Shown here one piece after another: positions 16,641 through 25,719 of a stretch of 56,452 bases of DNA (positions within the stretch are counted from its first letter, which is position 1; the number at the start of each line of letters is the position of its first letter). Made by a program: the position numbers and the translations under genes. This DNA is from Clostridia bacterium (GTDB taxonomy: Bacteria > Bacillota > Clostridia > Oscillospirales > CAG-272), in the NCBI GenBank assembly GCA_017504625.1, contig JAFVQU010000022.1, forward strand, positions 1 through 56,452, given 5' to 3'. A model generated the notes under the pieces. The model saw only the letters and a list, made by a program, of their open reading frames with translations. It was not told the origin of the DNA and searched no databases.

Positions 16641-17861
16641 ATGACCGATGAAATAAGACGATACGGCGAGATAATCCTTGACTATACAAAAAGAAATTAC
16701 AAAAAATGCTTTCGTGATGAAGGCGGCGAGCTGAAATATAAATTCATTGTGCCGGGTAGCTGCTACAGCGGCGAGCTTTGGGACTGGGATAGCTGGCTTG
16801 TTGACCTTGCGTTAAATCCTATTGCCGATGAGGACATCGGGGAATACGAGCGCGGTTGTGTGCTAAATTTTCTTGATCATATGGACGATAGCGGCAGAAC
16901 CCCGATATTTATTCAGCAAAATCCCGATGCCTTGACAGAATTTTTCAAGGTCTGCAAGAATACGCACAAGCCCTGCCTTGCCCAACACGCGCTCTTTATT
17001 TCAAGGTCGTATGGCGATGCGGATTGGATACGCGATAAGTATCCGATGCTTGAGCGACTTTGCGAATGGTACGAAAGGGAATCAAAGCATGAATCGGGAC
17101 TTTATTTCTGGCTTGACGATTTTGCAATCGGAGTTGATAACGATCCCGCAACCTTCTACCGCCCGGAAAAAAGCTCTGCATCAATATATCTGAATTGCTT
17201 GATGTATAAGGAGTTGGAGGCTTTAGCGATCCTTGCCGATATGCTCGGCTTTGACGACAAAAAGGAGCTTTACTCCAAGAGGGCGGAAGCTCTCAGGGAC
17301 GCGATCCGCGAGCATGCCTGGGACGAACGCGACGGAATTTATTACAGTGTTGACGTTGGACTTTTGCCGATAAACAAGGAGATCGTGCTTCATTCGGGTT
17401 GCCCAAGACATTGGTCGACATTAATACAGCGAATTGAGAGCTGGTCGTGCTTTATGCCATTGTGGGCGGGAATTGCCACACCCGAGCAGGCTGAAAGAAT
17501 GGTGCGCGAGCATTATCTTGACGAGAAAACGTTTTTTGCTCCCTACGGTGTACGCACACTTTCAAAAATGGAGAAGATGTACGCGGTGATAAAGTCGGGA
17601 AATCCGTCCTGCTGGCTCGGACCGATCTGGGGAATATCAAACTATATGGTCTTTGACGGACTCCGAAAATATGGCTTTATCGACGAAGCGCGCTCTCTTG
17701 CAGAAAAGACGATAACTCTTTTCGGACGTGACATCGAAACGACGGGAGAGCTTCACGAATATTACGATCCCGAAAGTGGCGAGGGAGTTAATAATCCCGG
17801 CTTTCAAAACTGGAATCTGCTCTCGCTCAATATGTTTCATTGGCTCAAAGAGAACGGATAA
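16641..17861 (+). CDS. Trehalase-like (alpha/alpha)6-barrel glycosidase
   Basis: A 406-residue cytoplasmic protein; no signal peptide. ELWDWDSWLVDLAL is the conserved entry of GH37/GH63-type six-hairpin glycosidases, and YERESKHESGLYFWLDD, STLIQRIESWSCFMPLWAGIA, NPSCWLGPIWGISNYMVFDGL and ETTGELHEYYDPESGEG fit the rest of the barrel; the acidic residues in DDF and the HEYYDPESGE segment are likely catalytic. The start at 16641 follows GGAGG. It is followed after 136 bp by another sugar-related gene. Substrate not identifiable: trehalose, glucosylglycerate or an alpha-mannoside are possible. Confidence 0.75.
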   Translation: MTDEIRRYGEIILDYTKRNYKKCFRDEGGELKYKFIVPGSCYSGELWDWDSWLVDLALNPIADEDIGEYERGCVLNFLDHMDDSGRTPIFIQQNPDALTEFFKVCKNTHKPCLAQHALFISRSYGDADWIRDKYPMLERLCEWYERESKHESGLYFWLDDFAIGVDNDPATFYRPEKSSASIYLNCLMYKELEALAILADMLGFDDKKELYSKRAEALRDAIREHAWDERDGIYYSVDVGLLPINKEIVLHSGCPRHWSTLIQRIESWSCFMPLWAGIATPEQAERMVREHYLDEKTFFAPYGVRTLSKMEKMYAVIKSGNPSCWLGPIWGISNYMVFDGLRKYGFIDEARSLAEKTITLFGRDIETTGELHEYYDPESGEGVNNPGFQNWNLLSLNMFHWLKENG

Positions 17862-17997
17862 AAGCAATATAGTACAGTTATATAGCAATATCGTTGATTG
17901 TTTTTTGGGTCTTTTTAATGCATAATATAAAAGACGACATTGTCGAAGAAAATTAAAATCTGTCCCAACTTTTCGGCAGATTATAGGAGAAAAAGTT

Positions 17998-19266
17998 ATG
18001 TCATTTCAGATTTTTCCGTGGGGCGCTATGCGCCGTCACTCAGGACAGAGAAATATTAATAAAACGCTGAACGATATGAAGGACTGCGGATTTACCGCAT
18101 CATGCTTCCTTGAAGCAAAGGATATTCCGCTCTGCCGCAATGCGGGACTTCATCCGATAGTTTATCCATTCAGGAGCGCAAAGTCTGAAAGCACGGGTTC
18201 AATAGATACCTTTTTTATCTCAAGCGATGGCAGAGTAAGCATCTCTCCGATGCTTAAGGATAAAAACGCAACTCCCGAAATGATAGACGAGGCTGTCAAG
18301 GATGCACTTGAGGAAATGCCGCCCGAGCCATTTACACTCTATATCGTGGACGAGCCGGGAGCGGCGGCGTATCCAAGAATTCGCGCGATGGTCGACAGCG
18401 TAAAAAAATACCGCCCCGACCTTGACGTACATATAAATCTTTTCCCGAACTATGCTATGTGCGGAAAGCCCGAGATGTCGCAGCTTGAGTGTGATACATA
18501 CGACGAGTATCTTGAGAAATACTGCGAGATACTTGGAGATACTCCGTTGTCTGTCGACAGCTACGATATCATAATCGGCATGGACAATCAGCAGAAGAAT
18601 AACGAAAAGAGATACTATCTCAACCTTATCCAGTGTCGCGATGTCTGCGATAAGTACGGCGTTGAGCTTCACTTCATTGTAAACAGCAATCAGCTACGCA
18701 CCTTTACGACTATCCCGACGATGAACAATCTTATGCTTCAGGCATTTACTGTGATCGCGGCGGGAGCGAGATCGCTTTCGTGGTTCACATATTTCGGCAG
18801 AGCAGATTACTGTTATGCTCCCGTTGATGACAACGGCGACGAGGATATACGCACGCCTGTGTGGTATCTTCTTCGCGAGGTCAACCGCCGTGCGCTGTCT
18901 ATGGGTAACGAGCTTTACAAAATGAAATACACGGGCATGTATTTCTCAGACCCAAGTATATCAACACGTGCAAAATCGGTATCGGATTGTCCTGCTATAA
19001 GGTCGTTTTCATCTGATTTACCATGTATGATCGGTACTTATGACGACTGCGGCGAAACCGTTGCCGTGATTGTCAATATGAGCCTTGAGCATTCGACGAG
19101 ATTTGATATTGACCTTGGCGGAGAGCTTTTATGGTGGAGCACAGAGTATGATAAGTATATCCAGCCTCTTACAACAGTTGGACACAATCTGCCCGGATCC
19201 GCGACCAAGACCTCGCCAATGTGGCTTGCTCCCGGTGACGCGATCGTTGTGAGAGTGAAAAAATAA
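17998..19266 (+). CDS. Putative TIM-barrel glycoside hydrolase-like protein
   Basis: A 422-residue cytoplasmic protein. Residues 1-300 look like a TIM barrel: an early GFTASCFLEAKDI strand, the PFTLYIVDEPGAAAYPRIRAM segment with an acidic pair at a strand end, a DSYDIIIGMDN strand and a GARSLSWFTYFGRADY segment, as in GH42-like or related clans. The C-terminal 90 residues resemble the small beta-sandwich of such enzymes. GGAG precedes the ATG. No exact family was recognised. Pairing with the preceding trehalase-like enzyme suggests breakdown of a small oligosaccharide inside the cell. Confidence 0.6.
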   Translation: MSFQIFPWGAMRRHSGQRNINKTLNDMKDCGFTASCFLEAKDIPLCRNAGLHPIVYPFRSAKSESTGSIDTFFISSDGRVSISPMLKDKNATPEMIDEAVKDALEEMPPEPFTLYIVDEPGAAAYPRIRAMVDSVKKYRPDLDVHINLFPNYAMCGKPEMSQLECDTYDEYLEKYCEILGDTPLSVDSYDIIIGMDNQQKNNEKRYYLNLIQCRDVCDKYGVELHFIVNSNQLRTFTTIPTMNNLMLQAFTVIAAGARSLSWFTYFGRADYCYAPVDDNGDEDIRTPVWYLLREVNRRALSMGNELYKMKYTGMYFSDPSISTRAKSVSDCPAIRSFSSDLPCMIGTYDDCGETVAVIVNMSLEHSTRFDIDLGGELLWWSTEYDKYIQPLTTVGHNLPGSATKTSPMWLAPGDAIVVRVKK

Positions 19267-19274
19267 TTATAGAG

Positions 19275-19303
19275 AAAAACCGAACGCATTGCGTTCGGTT
19301 TTT
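19275..19303. terminator. Bidirectional terminator
   Basis: A 13-bp stem AAAAACCGAACGC with its complement around a three-base loop, A-rich on one side and T-rich on the other, between the convergent TIM-barrel gene and pflA. Confidence 0.9.
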
Positions 19304-19306
19304 CGT

Positions 19307-20023
19307 TTAACTATTCAATATTTTTTCAAGACGAGCCATAAGCTCTTTCGTCGGCTCGGGTATGTCTGAGAAGGGGAATTTTATTCCCATATTATCGTAT
19401 TTTATCTGACATAACTTTCGGAATGGGAGCAGCTCGACCTTGTCTACAACTTTATGCGCTCGCGCAATGCTCTTGAGTGCGAGAATATTATCATCACCGT
19501 CGTTTTTCGTTGGTATTATGACCTGACGGAGAGTTGTAGAAATACCTTTTTGATCAAGGTAATCAAGAAATTCAAGCGGAGTGTTGATCGAACAGCCCAC
19601 GTTTTCGCGGTAGAGCGCGTCGGTCGTGTATTTTATGTCAAGCAGCACGCGGTCGCATACAGTCAACAGGTCGCGGACCTTGTCATTCAATATGCACCCT
19701 GAAGTGTCAAGACACGTGTTGAGCCCGTTTTCGTGAGTCAAGGTGAACAGCTCCTTGACAAACTCGGTCTGTAGGAGCGGCTCTCCGCCCGATACGGTTA
19801 TTCCTCCGTCCTCGCCGAAATATTCGCGGAAGCGGAGCGCGCGGGTGATCAGCTCGTCGGCACTATACTCCTTTCCACCGTCAAGATCCCACGTATCTGG
19901 ATTGTGACAGCATCCGCAACGCAGGGGACAGCCCTGCATAAAAACGACGAATCGCACGCCCGGGCCGTCGAGCGTTCCCATGCTCTGAATTGAATGAACT
20001 CTGCCGAGCTTTCTTTCCGTCAT
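19307..20023 (-). CDS. pflA: Pyruvate formate-lyase activating enzyme
   Basis: A 238-residue radical SAM enzyme that installs the glycyl radical on PflB. The motif CPLRCGCC (Cx3Cx2C) and the following HNPDTWD are those of PflA, after [32 protein letters not shown] and DLKY-like LLDIKYT segments are also present. The ATG overlaps the pflB TGA by four bases, so the two are co-translated. It ends 3 bp from a bidirectional terminator. Confidence 0.96.
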   Translation of the reverse strand: MTERKLGRVHSIQSMGTLDGPGVRFVVFMQGCPLRCGCCHNPDTWDLDGGKEYSADELITRALRFREYFGEDGGITVSGGEPLLQTEFVKELFTLTHENGLNTCLDTSGCILNDKVRDLLTVCDRVLLDIKYTTDALYRENVGCSINTPLEFLDYLDQKGISTTLRQVIIPTKNDGDDNILALKSIARAHKVVDKVELLPFRKLCQIKYDNMGIKFPFSDIPEPTKELMARLEKILNS

Positions 20024-22251
20024 ATAGTTTCGTGGAAGGTACGGCTGATGACCTCGCGCTGCTGCTCACGCGAGAGCTTGTTGAAGTTTACGGCGTAGCC
20101 CGATACTCGAATAGTGAGGTTAGGGTATGCCTCGGGGTTTTCGTAAGCCTTCATAAGAGTTTCGCGATTGAGGACGTTTACGTTTATGTGGTGAGCCTTC
20201 TTTGCGAAATATCCGTCGAGAATGTGAACGAGGTTGTCGATTCTCTCGTCCTCGGTGCGACCGAGCGCCTCGGGAGTGATAGAGAAGGTGTTGGAAATAC
20301 CGTCGCGGCAGTCGTCGTAGCTGATCTTTGCAACCGAGTTGAGAGAAGCGAGCGCGCCGTTCTCCTCGCGGTTATGCATCGGGTTCGCGCCGGGCGCAAA
20401 GGGAGCGCAGGCAGGTCTGCCGTCGGGTGTTGCGCCCGTGTTCTTACCGTACATTACATTGGATGTAATAGTGAGAACCGAGAGGGTGTGGATCGCGTTT
20501 CTGTACGTGGGAGTCTTGCGAAGCTCCTCTATCATGCGGTGAGTGATATCCTTTGCGATAAGGTCAACTCTGTCGTCATCGTTACCGAACTTGGGGAAGT
20601 CGCCGGTCGTCTTGAAGTCGACGATATAGCCGTTCTCATTCTTTACGGGGACTACGTTTGCGTACTTGATAGCCGAGAGCGAGTCGGCGATTACCGAAAG
20701 TCCCGCAACGCCAAACGCCATAAATCTGTCAACGTAGGTGTCGTGGAGTGCCATCTGAGTCTTTTCGTACGCATACTTATCGTGCATGTAATGGATGATA
20801 TTCATGGTGTTGACGTAGAGCTTTGCAAGCCAAGCCATGTATATCTCAACTCGCTCCATAACCTTATCAAAGTCGAGCTTGTCGCCGTCCATTACGGGCA
20901 TCTGAGGGCCGATGGGCATTGCGCTTGAGGTATCGTAACCACCGTTGATGGCGATAAGAAGAAGCTTGCCAAGGTTGCATCTCGCGCCGAAGAACTGCAT
21001 CTGCTTACCGACCTTCATTGCCGATACGCAGCAGGCGATAGCGTAATCGTCGCCGTAGTGAGGACGCATCACGTCGTCGTTTTCGTACTGGATGGAGTCA
21101 GTGTCAGCCGAAACCTTCGCACAGAATTTCTTGAAGTTTTCGGGAAGGGAATTTGACCAAAGCACCGTAAGGTTAGGCTCGGGAGATGAGCCCAAAGTGT
21201 AAAGGGTGTTAAGCATACGGTAGCTCGACTTGGTGACAAGAGTTCTGCCGTCCTCAGCCATACCGCCGACAACCTCGGTGATCCACATCGGGTCACCGCC
21301 GAAAAGCTCGTTATATTCGGGTGTGCGGAGATGACGAGCCATGCGGAGCTTCATAACGAAATCGTCCATAAGCTCCTGCGCGCCCTCCTCTGTAAGAGTG
21401 CCACAAGCAATATCTCTTTCAATGTAAATGTCAAAGAAGGTGCTGACTCTACCGAGTGACATAGCCGCGCCGTTCTGCTCCTTGATCGCGCCGAGGTAAG
21501 CGAAGTATGTCCACTGGATAGCCTCGCGAGCGTTTGCCGCGGGCTTGCTGATATCAAAGCCGTACATCTGCGCCATTTCCTTCATGTAACCAAGGAAGGC
21601 GATCTGCTGATAAAGCTCCTCGTTAAGTCTGATCTCGTCGGTGTTAAAGGTTGATTGTGCAAGAAGAGCCTTGTCCTTCTTCTTTTCCTCGATAAGACGG
21701 TCAACGCCGTAGAGAGCTACGCGACGGTAGTCACCGATGATTCGACCTCTGCCGTAAGCATCGGGAAGACCGGTGATGACGTGGCACTTTCTTGCCGCTC
21801 TCATTTCATCGGTGTACGCGCGGAAAACGCCCTCGTTGTGAGTGGTGCGGAAACGGAATTCCTCCTCAACCTTGGGAGAGAGCTTGTAGCCGTAAGCCTC
21901 GCACGCCTGACGAACCATTCTGATACCGCCAAAGGGGTTAACGCTGCGCTTCAAGGGGCGGTTGGTCTGAAGACCGACTATAATTTCATTTTCCTTGTCA
22001 AGATATCCGGGAGAGAAGCTTGCAAGCGAGGAAACGGTTGACGTATCTATGTCAAGCACGCCGCCAAACTGACGCTCAAGGGTGAAAAGTCCCTGAAGCT
22101 TCTTCATAAGAGCCTCTGTTCTGGGCGTTGCGCCCGCCAAGAAGCTCGAATCGCCCTCGTAGGGCTTGTAATTCCGCATAATGAAGTCGCGGACGTTGAT
22201 CTCGTCCTGCCATACTCCACCGATAAAGCCATTCCAATTTGCGTGTTTCAT
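20020..22251 (-). CDS. pflB: Formate C-acetyltransferase (pyruvate formate-lyase)
   Basis: Cleaves pyruvate with CoA to acetyl-CoA and formate under anaerobic conditions. 743 residues, the normal length. The active-site double cysteine is in [10 protein letters not shown] and the glycyl radical loop near the C-terminus is [33 protein letters not shown] at the N-terminus is a good family start. The message begins with a ZTP riboswitch and an intrinsic terminator, tying formate supply to the purine and one-carbon demand signalled by ZMP/ZTP. Confidence 0.97.
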   Translation of the reverse strand: MKHANWNGFIGGVWQDEINVRDFIMRNYKPYEGDSSFLAGATPRTEALMKKLQGLFTLERQFGGVLDIDTSTVSSLASFSPGYLDKENEIIVGLQTNRPLKRSVNPFGGIRMVRQACEAYGYKLSPKVEEEFRFRTTHNEGVFRAYTDEMRAARKCHVITGLPDAYGRGRIIGDYRRVALYGVDRLIEEKKKDKALLAQSTFNTDEIRLNEELYQQIAFLGYMKEMAQMYGFDISKPAANAREAIQWTYFAYLGAIKEQNGAAMSLGRVSTFFDIYIERDIACGTLTEEGAQELMDDFVMKLRMARHLRTPEYNELFGGDPMWITEVVGGMAEDGRTLVTKSSYRMLNTLYTLGSSPEPNLTVLWSNSLPENFKKFCAKVSADTDSIQYENDDVMRPHYGDDYAIACCVSAMKVGKQMQFFGARCNLGKLLLIAINGGYDTSSAMPIGPQMPVMDGDKLDFDKVMERVEIYMAWLAKLYVNTMNIIHYMHDKYAYEKTQMALHDTYVDRFMAFGVAGLSVIADSLSAIKYANVVPVKNENGYIVDFKTTGDFPKFGNDDDRVDLIAKDITHRMIEELRKTPTYRNAIHTLSVLTITSNVMYGKNTGATPDGRPACAPFAPGANPMHNREENGALASLNSVAKISYDDCRDGISNTFSITPEALGRTEDERIDNLVHILDGYFAKKAHHINVNVLNRETLMKAYENPEAYPNLTIRVSGYAVNFNKLSREQQREVISRTFHETI

Positions 22252-22293
22252 AAAATAGCCTCCAATCTATAAGATACTCAATTTTTAACAAAC

Positions 22294-22428
22294 AAAAAAA
22301 GACAAACCGAAAGCGTGTATCGGTCTGCCCAGACGGTCGGCGAAAGCAAACCTCGCTCAATCGGGTGAGATTTGTTTTACTGCTCACAGTCCCCCGCGGT
22401 ACTCCGCGTTATCCGTCAGTCCTGCAAG
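22294..22428 (-). ncRNA. ZTP (pfl-motif) riboswitch with intrinsic terminator
   Basis: On the minus strand the pflB leader has the two conserved halves of the pfl RNA: a 5' part with GGACTGACGG, a CGCGGAGTACCGCG stem and GGGGGACTGTGAGC, and a 3' part GCCGACCGTCTGGGCA (complement of 22326-22341), which resembles the conserved CCGCCUGGGCA pseudoknot strand. It is directly followed by a hairpin CAGACCGA/TCGGTTTG (22303-22327) and seven T residues (22294-22300), so ligand binding would compete with termination. The class is named for pfl genes, exactly the context here. ZMP/ZTP binding is established for the class. Confidence 0.87.
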
Positions 22429-22463
22429 CGTTATTTGGTTGTGTCGGATTATCGACATATTTA

Positions 22464-22491
22464 TTATTACATAAAACGACGTTTTTGTCAA
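22464..22491 (-). promoter_or_regulatory. Promoter of the pflBA operon
   Basis: On the minus strand TTGACA (22486-22491) and TAATAA (22464-22469), spacer 16 bp, about 40 bp ahead of the riboswitch. Confidence 0.6.
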
Positions 22492-22512
22492 GAGGTTTTA
22501 AAAAATTTGCGA

Positions 22513-22820
22513 GAAGGGCTCTGAACCCTGCCTCGCTTGCCTCGGCAAGACTCGGCGCGAGATTGCAAGTAAACGTCGCCGCGGCTCACCTTGTTCGCCG
22601 AGGGTTCTCGCTACCATGTGCCCATAGGCAAAAAGAAAAGGATGGTCGATTGACCATAAAAACACGAAGGGCTCTGAACCCTGCCTCGCTTGCCTCGGCA
22701 AGACTCGGCGCGAGTTTGCAAGCAAACGTCGCCGCGGCTCACTTTGTTCGCCGAGGGTTCTCTCCACCATATGCCCATAGGCAAAAAGAAAAGGATGGTC
22801 GCTGACCATCCTTTTCTTTT
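22513..22820. repeat. Tandem 153-bp repeat with tRNA T-arm-like ends
   Basis: Two near-identical units start at 22513 and 22666, each opening with GAAGGGCTCTGAACCCTGCC and continuing through GCCTCGGCAAGACTCGGCGCGA, GTCGCCGCGGCTCAC and GCCCATAGGCAAAAAGAAAA. The opening block matches the T-arm of the adjacent tRNA-Trp (GAAGGGCTCGAACCC at 22832) except for one inserted base. The second unit ends in the terminator of the tRNA, the first in a shortened version of it. Open frames across the repeat on both strands are judged not to be genes. With the pflB leader it accounts for the 569-bp gap between pflB and the tRNA. Confidence 0.8.
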
Positions 22821-22821
22821 T
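22783..22821 (-). terminator. Terminator of tRNA-Trp
   Basis: An 18-bp perfect stem AAAAAGAAAAGGATGGTC with its complement and a three-base loop, starting directly after the CCA end on the minus strand and ending in TTTTCTTTTT. Confidence 0.8.
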
Positions 22822-22896
22822 GGCAGGGGCAGAAGGGCTCGAACCCACGACCCACGGTTTTGGAGACCGGTACTCTACCAACTGAGCTATACCCCT
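22821..22896 (-). tRNA. tRNA-Trp (CCA anticodon)
   Basis: On the minus strand AGGGGTATAGCTCAGTTGG opens the acceptor and D arms; the anticodon loop CTCCAAA gives anticodon CCA; the T arm is GTGGGTTCGAGCCC; the acceptor closes with TGCCCCT, discriminator G (as expected for bacterial tRNA-Trp) and an encoded CCA. Total 76 nt. Confidence 0.95.
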
Positions 22897-23036
22897 ATTT
22901 TGCGTGAATTTCTTCACGGCTGATATATTATATCACAACACAAACAAAATTTCAATACCTTTTTTCAAAAAAGTTTTAATTTTTTATTTTCCCATGCGAA
23001 AAAGGGCGTACAATATTGGTTATAGGCTTAAAAGCC

Positions 23037-23065
23037 TTGCAATAAGCGACAAATTGTGCTATACT
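23037..23065 (+). promoter_or_regulatory. Promoter of the GNAT-PHP gene pair
   Basis: TTGCAA (23037-23042) and TATACT (23060-23065), 17-bp spacer, about 35 bp before the GNAT ATG. Confidence 0.6.
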
Positions 23066-23101
23066 GACACCATAAACTTACAAAAAGGCTTGGAAAGTAA
23101 A

Positions 23102-23611
23102 ATGCTAATAAGAAAAACCGAAAAAAGCGATTTTTGCGCGATAATGCCTATATATGACGAGGCAAGAAAAACCATTGCCGCACTTGGTATTGATCAATGG
23201 CAAAACGGATATCCGTCCGAGGCGGTCGTCGAGCGTGATATTGAACTTGATCAGTCGCGCGCAATCGAGCTTGACGGAGAGATATGCGCGACCTTTGCGT
23301 TGATATTTGACGGCGAGCCTACCTATAATAAAATATACGACGGCGAGTGGCTGACGGGGGATAGCGAGAGCTATATCGCAATACATCGCGTCGCTATCTC
23401 TGTGGCGAAGCGCGGGAGCGGAATCGCAGGCGCGATAATGGATTATGCCGCGGATACTGCTCGCTCGCTTGGCAGAAAAAGCTTGCGAATTGACACTCAC
23501 CGCGGCAACATCGTAATGCGAAAAATGCTTGAAAAGCAAGGATTTTCATATTGCGGCATCATATACCTTGAGGACGGCGGCGAGCGGGTCGCATACGAAA
23601 GGGTGCTTTGA
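23102..23611 (+). CDS. GNAT family N-acetyltransferase
   Basis: A 169-residue acetyltransferase. MLIRKTEKSDFCAIMPIYDEA is the usual first strand and helix; IAIHRVAISVAKRGSGIAGAIMDYA is the acetyl-CoA binding motif A, with a RGSGIA pyrophosphate loop; RIDTHRGNIVMRKMLEKQGFSYCG is motif B. The start at 23102 is chosen from the promoter and a GGAAAG stretch; the open frame extends 66 codons upstream through the promoter region and is not believed. Acceptor unknown. The last four bases or so lie just before the PHP gene's ribosome site, so the two are likely co-transcribed. Confidence 0.88.
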   Translation: MLIRKTEKSDFCAIMPIYDEARKTIAALGIDQWQNGYPSEAVVERDIELDQSRAIELDGEICATFALIFDGEPTYNKIYDGEWLTGDSESYIAIHRVAISVAKRGSGIAGAIMDYAADTARSLGRKSLRIDTHRGNIVMRKMLEKQGFSYCGIIYLEDGGERVAYERVL

Positions 23612-23622
23612 TTGGAGGGCGT

Positions 23623-24618
23623 ATGAGAAGAGTATTAATAGACCGAAACAAGAATTTTTACAAGGCAAATCTGCACTGTCACAGCACTAAATCCGACGGT
23701 AAGATGACGGTTGAGGAGATAAAGGAGCATTACAAAGCAAACGGATACTCGATAGTAGCATTTACCGACCACGAGCATCTTATTGACAACTCGCACCTTG
23801 ATGACGATGATTTTCTTGCGATGACCTCGTGTGAGATCGCTGTAAAGCAGTATCCCGACCAATCGACGCTGAAAAATTGGGAAATGAAGGTCTGTCATTT
23901 AAATCTTTATGCCAAGGATCAGCACAATATAGATACGCCTTGCTACAACAGTGTTTACGACCACTTTTTGAACAATGAAATACGCGACCTTGTCGTTCAC
24001 AGCTGCGGTGAGTATGAGAGAAAATACACGCCCGAGGGTATGCGCGAGATAATAGATATCTGCAGTAAAAAGGGCTTTCTCGTCGCCTACAACCATCCGC
24101 GCTGGTCGCTTGAAAATGCAAGAGATTACCTTGAGTATAAAGGGCTGTGGGCTGTTGAGGTATACAACAACGAGTGCAACGTAACAGGGCTTTACGAGTA
24201 CGATATAAACGTATACGATGACTTTTTGCGCGACGGCGAGCGACTTGCCTGCACGGCGACCGATGACAACCATTCAGTAAAATCAGCCTGCGGCGGCTGG
24301 ACGGTCATAAACTGCGAGAGCCTTGATTATAGCTGTGTAATAAAGGCTATGGAGGATCATAATCTTTACGCATCAACGGGGCCCGTTATTCACGAGCTTT
24401 ATTTTGAGGACAACGTGGCGACCTTGACCTTTGAAAAGGGAGCATACGCCACGATGTCGACCAACGGCAGACGCATAATCAAGCGCAAAAACGCCAAAAA
24501 TGCTGACGGCGAGAACACGGTGACGTTCACATTTGATCCCGAAAAAGAGAAGTACGTGCGCTTTGACGTCGTCGATGAATACGGCAAACGCGCCAACACC
24601 TGCGCGTGTTTTGTGTAA
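23623..24618 (+). CDS. PHP domain metal-dependent phosphoesterase-like protein
   Basis: A 331-residue protein. NLHCHSTKSDG (motif I), FTDHEH (motif II), a histidine in YNHPRWSLE and a TATDDNH segment (motif IV) are the metal ligands of the polymerase and histidinol phosphatase (PHP) fold. The C-terminal 80 residues form a beta-rich domain seen in PHP proteins of Clostridia and Lachnospiraceae. The ATG at 23623 follows GGAGGG; an upstream TTG is rejected. Could hydrolyse a small phosphoester; substrate unknown. Confidence 0.85.
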   Translation: MRRVLIDRNKNFYKANLHCHSTKSDGKMTVEEIKEHYKANGYSIVAFTDHEHLIDNSHLDDDDFLAMTSCEIAVKQYPDQSTLKNWEMKVCHLNLYAKDQHNIDTPCYNSVYDHFLNNEIRDLVVHSCGEYERKYTPEGMREIIDICSKKGFLVAYNHPRWSLENARDYLEYKGLWAVEVYNNECNVTGLYEYDINVYDDFLRDGERLACTATDDNHSVKSACGGWTVINCESLDYSCVIKAMEDHNLYASTGPVIHELYFEDNVATLTFEKGAYATMSTNGRRIIKRKNAKNADGENTVTFTFDPEKEKYVRFDVVDEYGKRANTCACFV

Positions 24619-24717
24619 AATTCTCAAGAAAGTATACCTTAAAGGTAAACATTCGGGCGGATTTTTGTGCAAATAAACAAAAAGCACAAAAAACACGATA
24701 AAAACATCAAAAAATTA

Positions 24718-24746
24718 TTGCAAAATCACAAACACTATGATATAAT
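24718..24746 (+). promoter_or_regulatory. Promoter of the uL15-like membrane protein gene
   Basis: TTGCAA (24718-24723) and a consensus TATAAT (24741-24746) with a 17-bp spacer; leader about 90 nt. Confidence 0.75.
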
Positions 24747-24842
24747 ATAGCCAAGATAAGCCGAAAAGGGAAATTCGCCGTCACGAGCGGCGATCTGAAG
24801 AAGAGATTAGGTATCATCAATAATTATATAAAGGAGAAAATC

Positions 24843-25673
24843 ATGTTGTATTCATTGGCTGTAAATTCTCCGAGTCTTACGCAGGTAATGCTGACCGTTG
24901 CGCTTGTTCTTGCAATTGCTGTTTGTCTTTTGGCGGTCGCACTTGTCGTATTGTTGGGAGTATTATCGCAAAAAAAGAGAACTTCAAATAATCAGACCAA
25001 GCACAAAGCAATATCGCCCATTTTTTTGCTTGCGCTCTCTCCCGCAGTTCCGATAGGAGCAAGCGTGGTGCTGATAGCCGAGCTCGTGCTGTTAGTGCTT
25101 GCAATTATCTGGACAATAAAGGAAATCAAGAAGCCGGCAGAGCAGGAGACTGAGCAAATTGCCGAGCCCGAACTCGCGTCTGAACCCGCGCCTGAACCCG
25201 AACCTGAACCCGAACCTGAGTCCGAGCCCGAGCCCGAGCCCGAGCCTGTGTCCAAGCTCGATCCGATACCCGAGATCGTAGTGACTCAGCACGAGGCAAC
25301 CCAGGAGGAGGAAGCTCTCGTCGCGGAGCTTGTCCGTGAGGATATTTCAATTGAAGAGGCGCACGAGGCGATCAGCGACGAGGTAGCAAAGCACTTCGTT
25401 GACGTTGAAGAATTTGCTGAAAAAAGTGAAAAAGCCGATGTCAAAAAGCGAATTGTCAACATTGACACGTTGAGCGATAACTTTGAAAACGGCGATACCG
25501 TAACGACGGAGGTGCTTGTTGAAAAGGCGCTTTTGCCGAAGGGAACGAATTACGTAAAGGTTTTGGCAAGAGGGCATCTCAATAAGCGGCTTACGGTCGA
25601 GGCAAACGAATACAGCTCCGACGCAATCAAAATGATAATACTTACGGGTGGCAAGGTCATAAAAATAAAATAA
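24843..25673 (+). CDS. Membrane protein with PE-repeat linker and ribosomal uL15-like C-terminus
   Basis: A 276-residue protein with three parts. Residues 15-95 hold two hydrophobic segments. Residues about 100-140 are a Pro/Glu ladder (EPAPEPEPEPEPESEPEP). The last 70 residues (VNIDTLSDNFENGDTVTTE, then VKVLARGHLNKRLTVEAN and IKMIILTGGKV) look like the C-terminal half of ribosomal protein uL15: the pattern K-V-L-A-x-G-x-L, L-T-V, S-x-x-A and a closing G-G-K-V follows the family signature with one clear mismatch (Tyr before Ser). The rRNA-binding Gly-rich N-terminus of true L15 is missing, so it is not the ribosomal protein. Monocistronic. Perhaps a membrane tether; unproven. Confidence 0.72.
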   Translation: MLYSLAVNSPSLTQVMLTVALVLAIAVCLLAVALVVLLGVLSQKKRTSNNQTKHKAISPIFLLALSPAVPIGASVVLIAELVLLVLAIIWTIKEIKKPAEQETEQIAEPELASEPAPEPEPEPEPESEPEPEPEPVSKLDPIPEIVVTQHEATQEEEALVAELVREDISIEEAHEAISDEVAKHFVDVEEFAEKSEKADVKKRIVNIDTLSDNFENGDTVTTEVLVEKALLPKGTNYVKVLARGHLNKRLTVEANEYSSDAIKMIILTGGKVIKIK

Positions 25674-25676
25674 ATA

Positions 25677-25714
25677 CAAAAAAATGCGAGGCGGTCTGTG
25701 ACCGCCTCGTTTTT
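25677..25714. terminator. Bidirectional terminator
   Basis: CGAGGCGGT (25687-25695) pairs with ACCGCCTCG (25701-25709), with five T on the plus side and an A run on the other, between the convergent uL15-like and GH2 genes. Confidence 0.9.
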
Positions 25715-25719
25715 GTTCT

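Noticed and set aside
19990-20928. A 312-codon plus-strand frame opposite pflB
   Set aside because: Shadow frame opposite a certain gene. The same applies to the frames at 13977-15044 and 5431-5973.
22365-22917. Repetitive open frames on both strands across the tRNA-Trp repeat (GEQGEPRRRLL-type protein)
   Set aside because: They run through the tRNA and a terminator, lack ribosome sites, and simply read the DNA repeat.
24992-25350. Ser/Gly- and Arg-rich minus-strand frames opposite the Pro/Glu ladder
   Set aside because: They are produced by the repetitive codons of the plus-strand linker.
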